DNA of 64,000 nucleotides from CAIYZT01 sp947461435 (GTDB lineage Bacteria > Pseudomonadota > Alphaproteobacteria > Rhodobacterales > Rhodobacteraceae). How positions within the stretch are numbered: position 1 is the first letter of the stretch; each line of letters begins with the position of its first letter. The translations under genes were made by a program, and so were the position numbers. This document shows positions 43,180 through 51,510 of this stretch, piece by piece. Where the stretch lies: positions 3,224,001 to 3,288,000 of the forward strand of contig OZ260083.1 in the NCBI GenBank assembly GCA_965284435.1, in the 5' to 3' direction. The notes below the pieces were generated by a model that was not told the DNA's origin, ran no database searches, and saw only the letters and a list, made by a program, of their open reading frames with translations.

Positions 43180-43772
43180 GCACCCATCTCGGCCAAACGA
43201 TGTTGCACAATGGCGCAGGCTTGCTCAATCGCCGCCTCAATTGTCAGATCCGACGTGTCGATGACCAAGGCATCGGCAGCGGCCTTCAGCGGCGCTTCGG
43301 CCCGGCCCATATCGCGCGCATCCCGCTCACGAACCTCGTGCAGAACTTGCGCCTCATCGCCCCCCACTTCCAGCCACCGCCGATGCGCCCGCACCTGCGC
43401 GGTGGCCGTGACATACAGTTTCACTTCCGCCTCGGGGCAAATCACCGTTCCGATGTCGCGCCCATCCAGAACCGCCCCGCCGGGCGCGCGCGCAAACCGC
43501 TGCTGAAACACCACCAGCGCGGCCCGCACGGCCGGTATCACCGCCACTTTTGACGCGGCCTGACCCGCAGACTGGCTGCGCAGATCGCTGCGTTCCAGAT
43601 CATGCGCGCCCAGATTTTGCGCCGCGGTCACAGGATCGCCGCCCTTTGCGCCCACGGCCCGGTACAACAGCCCCGTGTCCAGATGCGCAAAGCCAAACCG
43701 CCGGGCGACAGCCCGCGAGATTGTCCCCTTGCCCGCCGCTGCCGGACCGTCAATGGCCACTGTAAAAATCAT
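43176..43772 (-). CDS. cmk: Cytidylate kinase
   Basis: Phosphorylates CMP and dCMP. The 198-residue protein has P-loop IDGPAAAGKGTISRAVA near residue 8, HLDTGLLYRAVG, DGRDIGTVICPEAE and the lid region RAHRRWLEVGGDE. ATG 43772 is chosen; the frame extends 11 codons further without family likeness. In many relatives cmk lies directly before rpsA; here four other genes intervene. Confidence 0.95.
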   Translation of the reverse strand: MIFTVAIDGPAAAGKGTISRAVARRFGFAHLDTGLLYRAVGAKGGDPVTAAQNLGAHDLERSDLRSQSAGQAASKVAVIPAVRAALVVFQQRFARAPGGAVLDGRDIGTVICPEAEVKLYVTATAQVRAHRRWLEVGGDEAQVLHEVRERDARDMGRAEAPLKAAADALVIDTSDLTIEAAIEQACAIVQHRLAEMGA

Positions 43773-43841
43773 CCAAACCCTCCGCTTCCTGCCTTTCCTA
43801 GCCAATCAGCGGCCAAAGAGGAACCCGGTACCCGTCAAACC

Positions 43842-44315
43842 TCAGTTGCGGCGCCCCGGACGCGGCCAAAGGCCCCAAAGCGCCAGCCCAATCGCCAGTG
43901 CCAGAAACACGAACTTGCCTTGGGTGAACAGGCTTGCCACCCAAACCTGATCGGCCCGCCCGGCACCCCGGTTCACCATCCCGGCCACTGCCTCGTTTTC
44001 AGCAAGATCAAAGGCGGCATAGGCCAATGCGGCAAAGGCCCAAAGCGGGCCAATTCGCCAAATCGGCAGGATCAGGGTGATCGTCAGCAAGAAGACAAAA
44101 ATCGTATCGGTGATCCGGTGGGGGCCCAGATATGCCAGGCGTCCTTCGGGCGTCAGCGCGGTGAAAAAGGCCTGCGCGTCCGCGGCGCTGTACCCAAACG
44201 GCCGCATGTCAAACGTCGAAAGCCCCCCTGCCGTCACCTGTGGTCCGGCCCAGCCCACCAAGGCACCATAGGCCAGTGCAGCCGCAATCGGGACAAGCCA
44301 TTTGATCGCGCCCAT
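43842..44315 (-). CDS. Conserved membrane protein of unknown function
   Basis: A 157-residue protein with about four TM segments (WLVPIAAALAYGALVGW; DTIFVFLLTITLILPIW; IGPLWAFAALAYAAFDLAEN; GKFVFLALAIGLALWGLW) and a periplasmic loop holding TFDMRPFGYSAADAQAFF. I do not recognise the family. ATG 44315 (MGAIKWLV) is chosen over an upstream extension to 44345. Between aroA and cmk on the same strand. Confidence 0.65.
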   Translation of the reverse strand: MGAIKWLVPIAAALAYGALVGWAGPQVTAGGLSTFDMRPFGYSAADAQAFFTALTPEGRLAYLGPHRITDTIFVFLLTITLILPIWRIGPLWAFAALAYAAFDLAENEAVAGMVNRGAGRADQVWVASLFTQGKFVFLALAIGLALWGLWPRPGRRN

Positions 44316-44476
44316 GCCCCCCCCCCATCCAGACCCGTCCCACACAAAGCCGAGGAACGGGGCAACCGAAATGACCCGCGCATCGGCCCGCCTCTGCGGC
44401 AGGCGGCAGGCCCTACGGTATTCGCCTGACCCTGCGACGCGTGTGCGGTTTCAGCTTATCCTTGTTCAAAGCGGCT

Positions 44477-45823
44477 TCAGCCCTTCCGCAGACTGGCCCC
44501 CAAGCCATTCATCAGGCTCTCAAAAATCGGAAACGAGGTGACAATGGGGCTGGCGTCATCCACCGAAATTTCGGCCTTTGCGGCCATGCCTGCCACAAGG
44601 AATGACATCGCGATCCTGTGGTCCAGATGCACGGCACAAACCGCCCCCCCCGGCATGCCCCCCGCGCCCATTCCGTGAACGATCAAGGTGTCCTCGTCTT
44701 CTTCCACCCGCACGCCGCACGCCTCCAGGCCGCGCGCCATCGCATCGATCCGGTCGCTTTCCTTGACCCGCAGTTCCTTGACGCCGCGCATCACCGTTTT
44801 GCCGTCGCAAAACGCCGCCACCACCGACAAGATCGGATATTCGTCAATCATCGACGGGGCCCGCTCTGGCGGCACCTCTATGCCGCGCATGGCGTCCGAA
44901 AACCGGACCCGCAGGTCTGCAACCGGCTCGCCGCCCTCGGTACGCGGATTTTGAAACTCGATCTGCGCGCCCATCTCGGCCAAGGTGATGTACAATCCGT
45001 TACGGGTCAGGTTCTGACTGACCCCCGGAACAAAAACATCTGATCCTTCCACAATCAGCGCAGCGCAAACCGGAAACGCCGCGCTGGACGGGTCTCGCGG
45101 CACAGCCACGGTCTGTGCCCGCAGCTCGGGCCGGCCCACAAGCGTGATGACATTGCCCTCACGGGTCTTCTCCACGTTCAAACTGGCACCAAAACCCACA
45201 AGCATCCGCTCTGAATGGTCGCGCGTCGGCTCGCGTTCAATCACCACGGTTTCGCCTGGCGCATTCAGCCCGGCCAAAAGCACCGCCGATTTGACCTGCG
45301 CCGACGCAACCGGAAGCGCATAACGAACCGCCTTTGGATCGGCGGCCCCGACCACCGTCATGGGAAGCCGCCCCCCCTTGCGCCCAAAGGACTGCGTGCC
45401 AAACAAGGCCAAAGGATCGGTCACGCGCCCCATTGGCCGTTTGCGAAGCGAGGCATCCCCGGTAAAGGTTGCCGTCATGGCCGTCGTTGCCATGGTGCCC
45501 ATGATCAAACGCACGCCCGTTCCCGAATTGCCGCAGTCGATGACATCGGCAGGTTCGGTAAACCCGCCCACGCCCACGCCGTCCACGGTCCAGGCGCCCT
45601 CGGCCTGCCGCGTCACGGTTGCGCCAAAGGCCCGCATGGCCTTGGCGGTGTCCAAAACGTCCTGACCTTCCAACAAACCGGTCACTTTCGTCTGACCCAG
45701 CGCCATGGCCCCGAAAATCAAAGACCGGTGCGAGATTGACTTGTCGCCCGGCACCGAAGCCGTGCCCGTCAAAGGCCCCGACTTCGCAGAGGTCATTGGT
45801 TGCGCAACATCATGGCCCGACAT
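44477..45823 (-). CDS. aroA: 3-phosphoshikimate 1-carboxyvinyltransferase (EPSP synthase)
   Basis: Sixth step of the shikimate pathway. The 448-residue protein has SVPGDKSISHRSLIFGAMA near the N-terminus, CGNSGTGVRLIMG near residue 95, DPSSAAFPVCAAL and the late KESDRIDAMARGLEACGV. ATG 45823 has AAGGAG upstream; the longer frame to 45883 lacks it. The LIMGTMA sequence after GTGVR, with Ala/Gly substitutions, is the class II-like variation seen in many alphaproteobacteria. Confidence 0.96.
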   Translation of the reverse strand: MSGHDVAQPMTSAKSGPLTGTASVPGDKSISHRSLIFGAMALGQTKVTGLLEGQDVLDTAKAMRAFGATVTRQAEGAWTVDGVGVGGFTEPADVIDCGNSGTGVRLIMGTMATTAMTATFTGDASLRKRPMGRVTDPLALFGTQSFGRKGGRLPMTVVGAADPKAVRYALPVASAQVKSAVLLAGLNAPGETVVIEREPTRDHSERMLVGFGASLNVEKTREGNVITLVGRPELRAQTVAVPRDPSSAAFPVCAALIVEGSDVFVPGVSQNLTRNGLYITLAEMGAQIEFQNPRTEGGEPVADLRVRFSDAMRGIEVPPERAPSMIDEYPILSVVAAFCDGKTVMRGVKELRVKESDRIDAMARGLEACGVRVEEDEDTLIVHGMGAGGMPGGAVCAVHLDHRIAMSFLVAGMAAKAEISVDDASPIVTSFPIFESLMNGLGASLRKG

Positions 45824-45948
45824 GTCAGTCTCCTTGTCTTTAACCTCAGCCTGATAGCGCAAGCCTTTTGCGGGGTCCACCACCCAAACCTTGGCCCCAG
45901 ACGCCTGTTTGCGCCCTTTTTCAATTCTGCGCGGGAAGGCACACCCGG

Positions 45949-46674
45949 TCAGGGTCTGCGGCGAAACGTCAGATAATGGGGGTCGCGCTCTTCTCGAAGC
46001 GCCTTTTGTTCATAGCGGGTTGAAAGCCAATCGTCCCAACCCCCACCCACCCCGGCCTGATGAACAAGGTCCAATCCCGCCTGTGGCACCTCTTCCAGTG
46101 TCTGACGCACATAGTCCGGAATATCTGTCGCCACGCGAAACTCCGCGCCGGGCTGCATCAAGCGCGCAAGTTGCCCCAGATAACCCGGGGTCACAAAGCG
46201 TCGGCGATGGTGCCGGGCCTTGGGCCATGGGTCGGGATAGTTCAAAAACGCCTTGGACAGGCAGTGATCGGGCAAGACGTCGAACAAATCGCGCACATCA
46301 CCCGGATGCAGCAAAAGGTTCGACAGGCCCGCATCCCGCACCTTGCCCAGCAGCATCGCAATCCCATTCACAAAGGGTTCAGCTCCGATCAAAAAGACAT
46401 CCGGGTTGCGCGCCGCCATGTGAACAAGATGCTCACCCCCACCAAAGCCGATCTCAAGCCAAAGCGGCCTGCCCCCTGTAAAGGCAAGATCCAAGACGCA
46501 TCGATCAGGATTTTCCTCTCTCGCGACGCCGCGCAGCGTCAACGGGCCCAGATCATTGGCCAAATAGTCTTTCTGACTGGCCCGCAAAGTTTTGCCCCGG
46601 ATACGGCCATAGAAATTTCGCCGTTCCGGCTGGGGCGCGGCGGGGTTGACAGGGTCTTGGGAGTGATCGGACAT
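45949..46674 (-). CDS. trmB: tRNA (guanine-N7-)-methyltransferase
   Basis: Makes m7G46 in tRNA. The 241-residue protein begins with RNFYGRIRGKTLRASQ, has motif I LEIGFGGGEHLVHMA near residue 70, FLNYPDPWPKARHHRRRFV (the TrmB P-D-P-W-P-K signature) and the end TRYEQKALREERDPHYLTF. ATG 46674 (MSDHSQDP) is used; an in-frame extension to 46731 is unlikely. Confidence 0.95.
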   Translation of the reverse strand: MSDHSQDPVNPAAPQPERRNFYGRIRGKTLRASQKDYLANDLGPLTLRGVAREENPDRCVLDLAFTGGRPLWLEIGFGGGEHLVHMAARNPDVFLIGAEPFVNGIAMLLGKVRDAGLSNLLLHPGDVRDLFDVLPDHCLSKAFLNYPDPWPKARHHRRRFVTPGYLGQLARLMQPGAEFRVATDIPDYVRQTLEEVPQAGLDLVHQAGVGGGWDDWLSTRYEQKALREERDPHYLTFRRRP

Positions 46675-46727
46675 AAAGGCCTCGGCAAGGGGTTGCGCTG
46701 GGGGGGTATAACCCCCGCGCAAGAGGG

Positions 46728-47138
46728 TCAAGTTCCCGCCAAGGGGCGCTCACCGATCCGCTGCGCCACCATGATCAGATAGCCGTCCGGATCTTGCACC
46801 AGAAATTCGCGCTGGCCGCCCATCCTGTCGCCCCAATCGCGCCACTTCTCGCGCAAGTCGACGTAAAAGGGCACGCCGCAGGCTGCCACCTGCGCCGCAA
46901 GCGCTGCCGCATCTGCCACGTAAATCTGAACGACCAGACCGCGCCCAAAAGGCGGCTCCATCGGCCCCACCTCCCAATCGCCGTCGCGCTCGTAAATCAT
47001 GATCTGTGCCCCCTCGGGGCGTTGCAGGCAGGCCAGCTTTTGGGCCGGCCGTTCAAAGGCCAATTCAAAGCCCAAAACCTCGGTCCAGAACCGATAGCTG
47101 GTGGGGTAATGGGTCACCATCATCTCGGCCATGCCCAT
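46728..47138 (-). CDS. VOC family protein (glyoxalase/bleomycin resistance fold)
   Basis: A 136-residue protein with one vicinal-oxygen-chelate unit: SYRFWTEVLGFELAFERP, QIMIYERDGDWEV, VVQIYVADAAALAAQVAACGV and EFLVQDPDGYLIMVAQ, the last a standard VOC end with a metal-ligand-like position. Role unknown. ATG 47138 has GGGGGG seven bases upstream; ATG 47132 is an alternative. Confidence 0.8.
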   Translation of the reverse strand: MGMAEMMVTHYPTSYRFWTEVLGFELAFERPAQKLACLQRPEGAQIMIYERDGDWEVGPMEPPFGRGLVVQIYVADAAALAAQVAACGVPFYVDLREKWRDWGDRMGGQREFLVQDPDGYLIMVAQRIGERPLAGT

Positions 47139-47175
47139 GGCCCATCCCCCCTTTGGCGGTGATCCTACGCCCATA

Positions 47176-47640
47176 TCATCCCCTCCCGCGGTAGGGCGTC
47201 ACGCCCTGATCGGGGATCCAAACACCTTCTGGTGCCGCCCCGGTTTGCCAGAACACATCGATTGGAATACCGCCGCGCGGAAACCAATAGGCCCCGATCC
47301 GCAGCCATTCGGGCTGCAACAGCGCCACCAGTTTCTTGCCGATGTCGATGGTGCAATCCTCATGAAAGGCACCGTGATTGCGAAACGACTGCAGATAAAG
47401 CTTCAGCGACTTCGATTCCACCAACCACGCGCGCGGCACATAATCGATGACGATATGGGCAAAGTCGGGCTGTCCCGTCATCGGACAAAGCGAGGTGAAT
47501 TCTGGCGCCGTAAAGCGCACGACATAAAGCGTTCCCGCATGACCCGTTGGCACACGCTCCAACACAGCCTGATCGGGGCCATCGGGCAGCGCGGTGTGCT
47601 GCCCCAGTTGCGTCAGTCCTGAAACATCGGTTTTGGTCAT
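47176..47640 (-). CDS. queF: NADPH-dependent 7-cyano-7-deazaguanine reductase QueF
   Basis: Reduces preQ0 to preQ1 in queuosine synthesis. The 154-residue short-type (YkvM-like) QueF has the nucleophile Cys in TSLCPMTGQPDFA near residue 52, ESKSLKLYLQSFRNHGAFHEDC (in sections) with the QueF motif, and RGGIPIDVFW. I start it at ATG 47640; the frame continues upstream but overlaps the P-loop gene. No other que gene and no preQ1 riboswitch is seen nearby. Confidence 0.93.
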   Translation of the reverse strand: MTKTDVSGLTQLGQHTALPDGPDQAVLERVPTGHAGTLYVVRFTAPEFTSLCPMTGQPDFAHIVIDYVPRAWLVESKSLKLYLQSFRNHGAFHEDCTIDIGKKLVALLQPEWLRIGAYWFPRGGIPIDVFWQTGAAPEGVWIPDQGVTPYRGRG

Positions 47641-47689
47641 CGCAGCCCCCCTTGGCCCCATCTCTTTGTCACGCCCGCGCCGCAGACGG

Positions 47690-48238
47690 TCAATCCCCCG
47701 TGCCGCGCAGACGCCGACGCGTATCCGGATCGCCAAGGAAACGGCGCACCGCCGCCCGGTTGCACAAATGCACAATCTCGCGCTTGCCCTGCCACCGCGC
47801 CAGAACGTCCATCGCGCGCGGGCGACTGCGGCGATCATACCCCCAGACAAACGTGCGCAAAAAGCCAAAATCAAACCGCTCTGGGCAATTTTGGGGCATG
47901 TCCGGCCGGGTTTGCCCATAAAAACGCAGACTGCGCCAAAGAACGCCGCGCAGCCGAACCCAGCGCGAAATGTCCAGAAACACGATCAGATCGGCGCGTT
48001 CGGCGCGGGCGTCCATCGTATCCCCATGGTTGCCTTCAAAGACCCAAGCCTCCTGCGCCGCCGCCGCCAAGGACAGTGCCCGCGTCTCGGCAAAGGGTCG
48101 CTGCACCCACCCGGGCGCCCAATACATCGGGTCAATATGCACCACGGGCAGCCCCGACACCGCGCCGATCTGCCGGGCCAGTGTCGATTTGCCTGACCCG
48201 GACCCCCCGATGATCATGATCCGCCGCAAACCAACCAT
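47690..48238 (-). CDS. P-loop nucleotide kinase-like protein
   Basis: A 182-residue protein of the adenylate-kinase/FlaR-like P-loop group: RIMIIGGSGSGKSTLARQIG (Walker A near residue 10), VVHIDPMYWAPGWVQRP, AWVFEGNHGDTMDARAERAD and LIVFLDISRWVRLRGVLWRS. The R-rich middle fits a mobile lid. Substrate unknown. Confidence 0.75.
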   Translation of the reverse strand: MVGLRRIMIIGGSGSGKSTLARQIGAVSGLPVVHIDPMYWAPGWVQRPFAETRALSLAAAAQEAWVFEGNHGDTMDARAERADLIVFLDISRWVRLRGVLWRSLRFYGQTRPDMPQNCPERFDFGFLRTFVWGYDRRSRPRAMDVLARWQGKREIVHLCNRAAVRRFLGDPDTRRRLRGTGD

Positions 48239-48350
48239 TCACGTCCTCATGTCCAGACGGCGTTCCTTGAACGCAAATCAATCAACCAATCTTCGCCCAG
48301 GGGTCAGGTGCCGGTTCAATACCCACAAACGCCGCCGCCCCAAGGCCGCC

Positions 48351-48788
48351 TCAGCCCAGTTGGATCAATCCCAACCCCAAGGCCATCACACCAATGCCAA
48401 GGGCGCGGGTCAGGCTGATCGGATGCTGCAATGCGCCGAACAGGCCGAACTGATCGATCAAGGCGGCGGCGATCATCTGGCCCAGCAACACGCAGAATAC
48501 CGCATTGCCAACGCCAAAACGGGGGGCGATCCAGGTGATCGACAAAAGATAGAACGCCATAAAGACGCCGCCTGTCCAAAGCCATGCAGGCTGCGCCGCA
48601 ACCCGGGCAAGCCCGCCATTTTGGCCGGTAACCAACGCAGCGATGGCCGCGACGCACAGCGCCACCGCCAGCGCCACAACACCCGCCGCAAGCGGCGCGC
48701 CAAGGCGCGATCCAAGCTGGGAACTGATGGCAGCAAGGACAGGAACCCCCAGCCCTGCCACCAGCATCACGCCTGCATCGCGCATCAT
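48351..48788 (-). CDS. YdcZ-type (DUF606) DMT family membrane protein
   Basis: A 145-residue protein with five TM segments and the DMT_YdcZ pattern: GLGVPVLAAISSQLGSRLGAPLAAG near the start, WLWTGGVFMAFYLLSI in the middle and VLLGQMIAAALIDQFGLFG near residue 105. Transport role inferred from the superfamily. Its ATG lies four bases after the metK stop, so it may share the metK transcript and riboswitch control. Confidence 0.8.
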   Translation of the reverse strand: MMRDAGVMLVAGLGVPVLAAISSQLGSRLGAPLAAGVVALAVALCVAAIAALVTGQNGGLARVAAQPAWLWTGGVFMAFYLLSITWIAPRFGVGNAVFCVLLGQMIAAALIDQFGLFGALQHPISLTRALGIGVMALGLGLIQLG

Positions 48789-48792
48789 GGGA

Positions 48793-49959
48793 TCAAACCG
48801 CTTTCTTCAGCGCCTCGATCAGATCGGTTTTCTCCCACGAGAAACCGCCATCCGCCTCTGGCGCGCGGCCAAAGTGGCCGTAAGCCGACGTGCGGGCATA
48901 GATCGGCCGGTTCAGGCCCAGATGGGTGCGGATGCCGCGCGGCGTCAGATCCATACATTCCATCACGGCATGTTCAATCCGCTCTGCCTCAACCTTGCCC
49001 GTGCCATGCGTATCCACATAGATCGACAGCGGCTTGGCCACCCCGATCGCATAGCTGACCTGCAAGGTGCAGCGGTCTGCAAGGCCTGCTGCAACAACGT
49101 TCTTTGCCAGATACCGGGCGGCATAAGCGGCCGAGCGGTCAACCTTGGTTGGGTCCTTGCCTGAAAACGCGCCGCCCCCATGCGGCGCGGCGCCGCCATA
49201 GGTATCCACAATGATCTTGCGACCCGTCAAACCCGCATCACCATCCGGCCCGCCGATCACGAAGGTTCCGGTCGGATTGACCCACCATTCGGTCTTGTCC
49301 GTAATCCAGCCCGAGGGAAGGATTTCACGGATATAGGGCTCGACAATCGCACGCACCGCTGCGGAATCCTGGGCCTCGTCTGAATGCTGATGCGACAGAA
49401 CGATGGATGTCACTTCAACCGGCTTGCCATCTTCATAGCGCAGCGACAGTTGCGATTTGGCGTCGGGGCGCAGGGTTGGCTCTTTGCCCGATTTGCGCAC
49501 TTCGGCCAATCGGCGCAGGATCGCATGGGAATACTGGATCGGCGCCGGCATCAGTTCGGGGGTCTCGCGGCAGGCATAGCCGAACATGATCCCCTGATCG
49601 CCGGCCCCGTCTTTATCGACACCTTGGGCAATATGGGCGGATTGCTTGTGCAGATAATTCTGCACTTTCAGGGTGTTCCAATGGAACTCGTCCTGCTCGT
49701 ATCCGATGTCTTTGACACAGCCGCGAACGATCTCTTCGACCCGCTCCATCATATCCTTCAAGGCCTTCTTGTCGGACAAGCCGACTTCGCCTCCCACAAC
49801 GACCCGGCCTGTGGTTGCAAAGGTTTCGCAAGCCACCCGGGCATTGGGCTCTTCTGTCAAGAATGCATCCAAAACGGCATCCGACACGCGGTCGCACAGT
49901 TTATCAGGATGCCCCTCTGACACAGATTCAGAGGTGAAGACGTAATTATTTCTGCTCAT
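48793..49959 (-). CDS. metK: S-adenosylmethionine synthetase
   Basis: Makes SAM from methionine and ATP. The 388-residue protein has FTSESVSEGHPDKLCDRVSD at the N-terminus, GAGDQGIMFGYA near residue 117 and GGGAFSGKDPTKVDRSAAYAAR (in sections) with the P-loop-like segment. Preceded by a SAM/SAH-type riboswitch that overlaps its ribosome site. Confidence 0.98.
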   Translation of the reverse strand: MSRNNYVFTSESVSEGHPDKLCDRVSDAVLDAFLTEEPNARVACETFATTGRVVVGGEVGLSDKKALKDMMERVEEIVRGCVKDIGYEQDEFHWNTLKVQNYLHKQSAHIAQGVDKDGAGDQGIMFGYACRETPELMPAPIQYSHAILRRLAEVRKSGKEPTLRPDAKSQLSLRYEDGKPVEVTSIVLSHQHSDEAQDSAAVRAIVEPYIREILPSGWITDKTEWWVNPTGTFVIGGPDGDAGLTGRKIIVDTYGGAAPHGGGAFSGKDPTKVDRSAAYAARYLAKNVVAAGLADRCTLQVSYAIGVAKPLSIYVDTHGTGKVEAERIEHAVMECMDLTPRGIRTHLGLNRPIYARTSAYGHFGRAPEADGGFSWEKTDLIEALKKAV

Positions 49960-49965
49960 GGGACG

Positions 49966-50012
49966 TGCTCCAATTTATGAACCTCCCCCCGTCAGGAAGC
50001 CGTTGGGGGGGG
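49966..50012 (-). ncRNA. SAM/SAH riboswitch of metK
   Basis: On the minus strand a C-run stem arm (50012-50005), the core AACGGCTTCCTGACG (50004-49990), the G-run arm closing the hairpin (49990-49984), and after a short linker ATTGGAGCA (49974-49966), which pairs back as a pseudoknot and holds the GGAG ribosome site. The core and the ATTGGAGCA tail match the SAM/SAH aptamer known upstream of metK in Rhodobacterales. Expected action: ligand binding hides GGAG and lowers metK translation. Confidence 0.88.
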
Positions 50013-50021
50013 CAGATCGCA

Positions 50022-50050
50022 CCCCTATGCTCTGCCGATCGTTCCGTCAA
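50022..50050 (-). promoter_or_regulatory. Promoter of metK riboswitch transcript
   Basis: TTGACG (50050-50045), 17 bases, TAGGGG (50027-50022). Transcription would begin within about ten bases of the riboswitch stem. The -35 overlaps the stop codon of lnt. Confidence 0.5.
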
Positions 50051-51510
50051 GCCGCTCGAACGGCACGCCGGCGCATCAACCCAAGGGCGAGCCCGCCCAG
50101 CAACACAAGAACTGGGATCTCTGACCAACGCGCATAAGGCGTGGGGGGCAAAGCACCGGGAAGTTGGGCATCCAGATGGCCCTGCTGTCCAAACGGCAAA
50201 CTGGCCACCACCCGGCCCCGCGCATCGATCATTTCTGTCACACCGGTGTTGGCCGAACGCGCCAGCGCAAGGCCCTGTTCGATCGCCCGCAATTGGGCAA
50301 GGGCGGCATGTTGAAAAGGTCCCGAACGGGTGCCAAACCAGGCATCATTTGTAATCTGAACGATCCAATCTGGCCGCAGATCTGTGCGTAAATCTTGCGG
50401 AAAAACAGCCTCATAGCAGATCAAAGGCAACACTTTGCCAAGCGGGCCCAGATCCAGAACAGCCGGCCCGCTGCCCGCAGAATAGGCATGTCCCGTTTGC
50501 GCCGCAAAGGCCCGCAGCCCAAACCAATCATACGCCAGATTCCCAAAGGGGATATATTCCCCAAAGGGCACCAGATGATGTTTGTCATAGCTTGCCAGCA
50601 GGTTCCCCGCGCCATCCTGCACGCGCAGCGAATTCCATCCCCGCGCGCCGTCAACGCGCTGCAGCCCGAACAGAACAGGCGTGTCATTGGCCGCCTGCGC
50701 GATAATCAACGGGATTTGAGGGTCATTTTCGATAAGATAGGGCAAAGAGGTTTCCGGCCAGATAATCAGATCAACCTTGGGCCCGGCCCCCGTTTCCGCC
50801 AGCAAGGTGTTGAAATGCTGCCGCGCCAGATCTGGATCCCATTTGTCGGTTTGCGCCGCATTGGGCTGGACAAGCCGCAAGGTCAGACCTGTGGCAGCAG
50901 GCTCTGGCTGCGCAAGACGCCAAGCCCCAAAAGCCCAAGGACCGACCAGTCCCAAAATCACCAGCCCAAGAAAGATCGGGCGCGCCAATGCCGCAATCGC
51001 CCCGCCGCAGACCACCAATGTCAGCAGCGTCAATCCCGTCTGCCCGACAAGGGATGCAACCTGCGCCACCGGTGTTTCAATCCAGATATGACCGATCAAG
51101 GCCCAGGGAAACCCGGTCAGAATATAGCCGCGGGCCAGATCAGACAGGGTCAGCGCCAACACGATTGCGCCAATGCTGCGGCGCCATCTTAGCGCCCCCC
51201 ACACCGGCAGCGCCCAAAACACACCGCCACCCGCCGCCATAAGGATCAAGGCGAACGGGGCCATCCAGCCATAAACCTCCGGCTCGATCAGAAACGGCTC
51301 GATGATCCAAGACATGGCAAGCGCAAACTGCGCCCCGCCTGCCACAAAGGCGATAAGGGCAGCGCGCCGCGGCGTTTCCGCCCGGTCGATCAGCCAGACA
51401 ATCAGGCCAAGGCCAAACAGGGCCAAGGGCCAAAGCGACCAAGGAACCTGCCCCAGCGCCGCGGCAAGGCCGCCCGCACCGGCCAGCGCCAAACGCCACC
51501 GAAAAGACAT
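50047..51510 (-). CDS. lnt: Apolipoprotein N-acyltransferase
   Basis: Adds the third acyl chain to lipoproteins in the inner membrane. The 487-residue protein has about six TM segments in its first half and a C-terminal nitrilase domain with catalytic Glu in IIWPETSLPYLI, Lys in DKHHLVPFGEYIPFG and Cys in LPLICYEAVFP. Its ATG overlaps the corC stop (TGATG). Part of a ybeY-corC-lnt run. Confidence 0.95.
   Translation of the reverse strand: MSFRWRLALAGAGGLAAALGQVPWSLWPLALFGLGLIVWLIDRAETPRRAALIAFVAGGAQFALAMSWIIEPFLIEPEVYGWMAPFALILMAAGGGVFWALPVWGALRWRRSIGAIVLALTLSDLARGYILTGFPWALIGHIWIETPVAQVASLVGQTGLTLLTLVVCGGAIAALARPIFLGLVILGLVGPWAFGAWRLAQPEPAATGLTLRLVQPNAAQTDKWDPDLARQHFNTLLAETGAGPKVDLIIWPETSLPYLIENDPQIPLIIAQAANDTPVLFGLQRVDGARGWNSLRVQDGAGNLLASYDKHHLVPFGEYIPFGNLAYDWFGLRAFAAQTGHAYSAGSGPAVLDLGPLGKVLPLICYEAVFPQDLRTDLRPDWIVQITNDAWFGTRSGPFQHAALAQLRAIEQGLALARSANTGVTEMIDARGRVVASLPFGQQGHLDAQLPGALPPTPYARWSEIPVLVLLGGLALGLMRRRAVRAA

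Noticed and set aside
47641..47690. preQ1 riboswitch before queF
   Set aside because: Only about 50 bases separate queF from the preceding gene, and no preQ1 aptamer pattern is visible.
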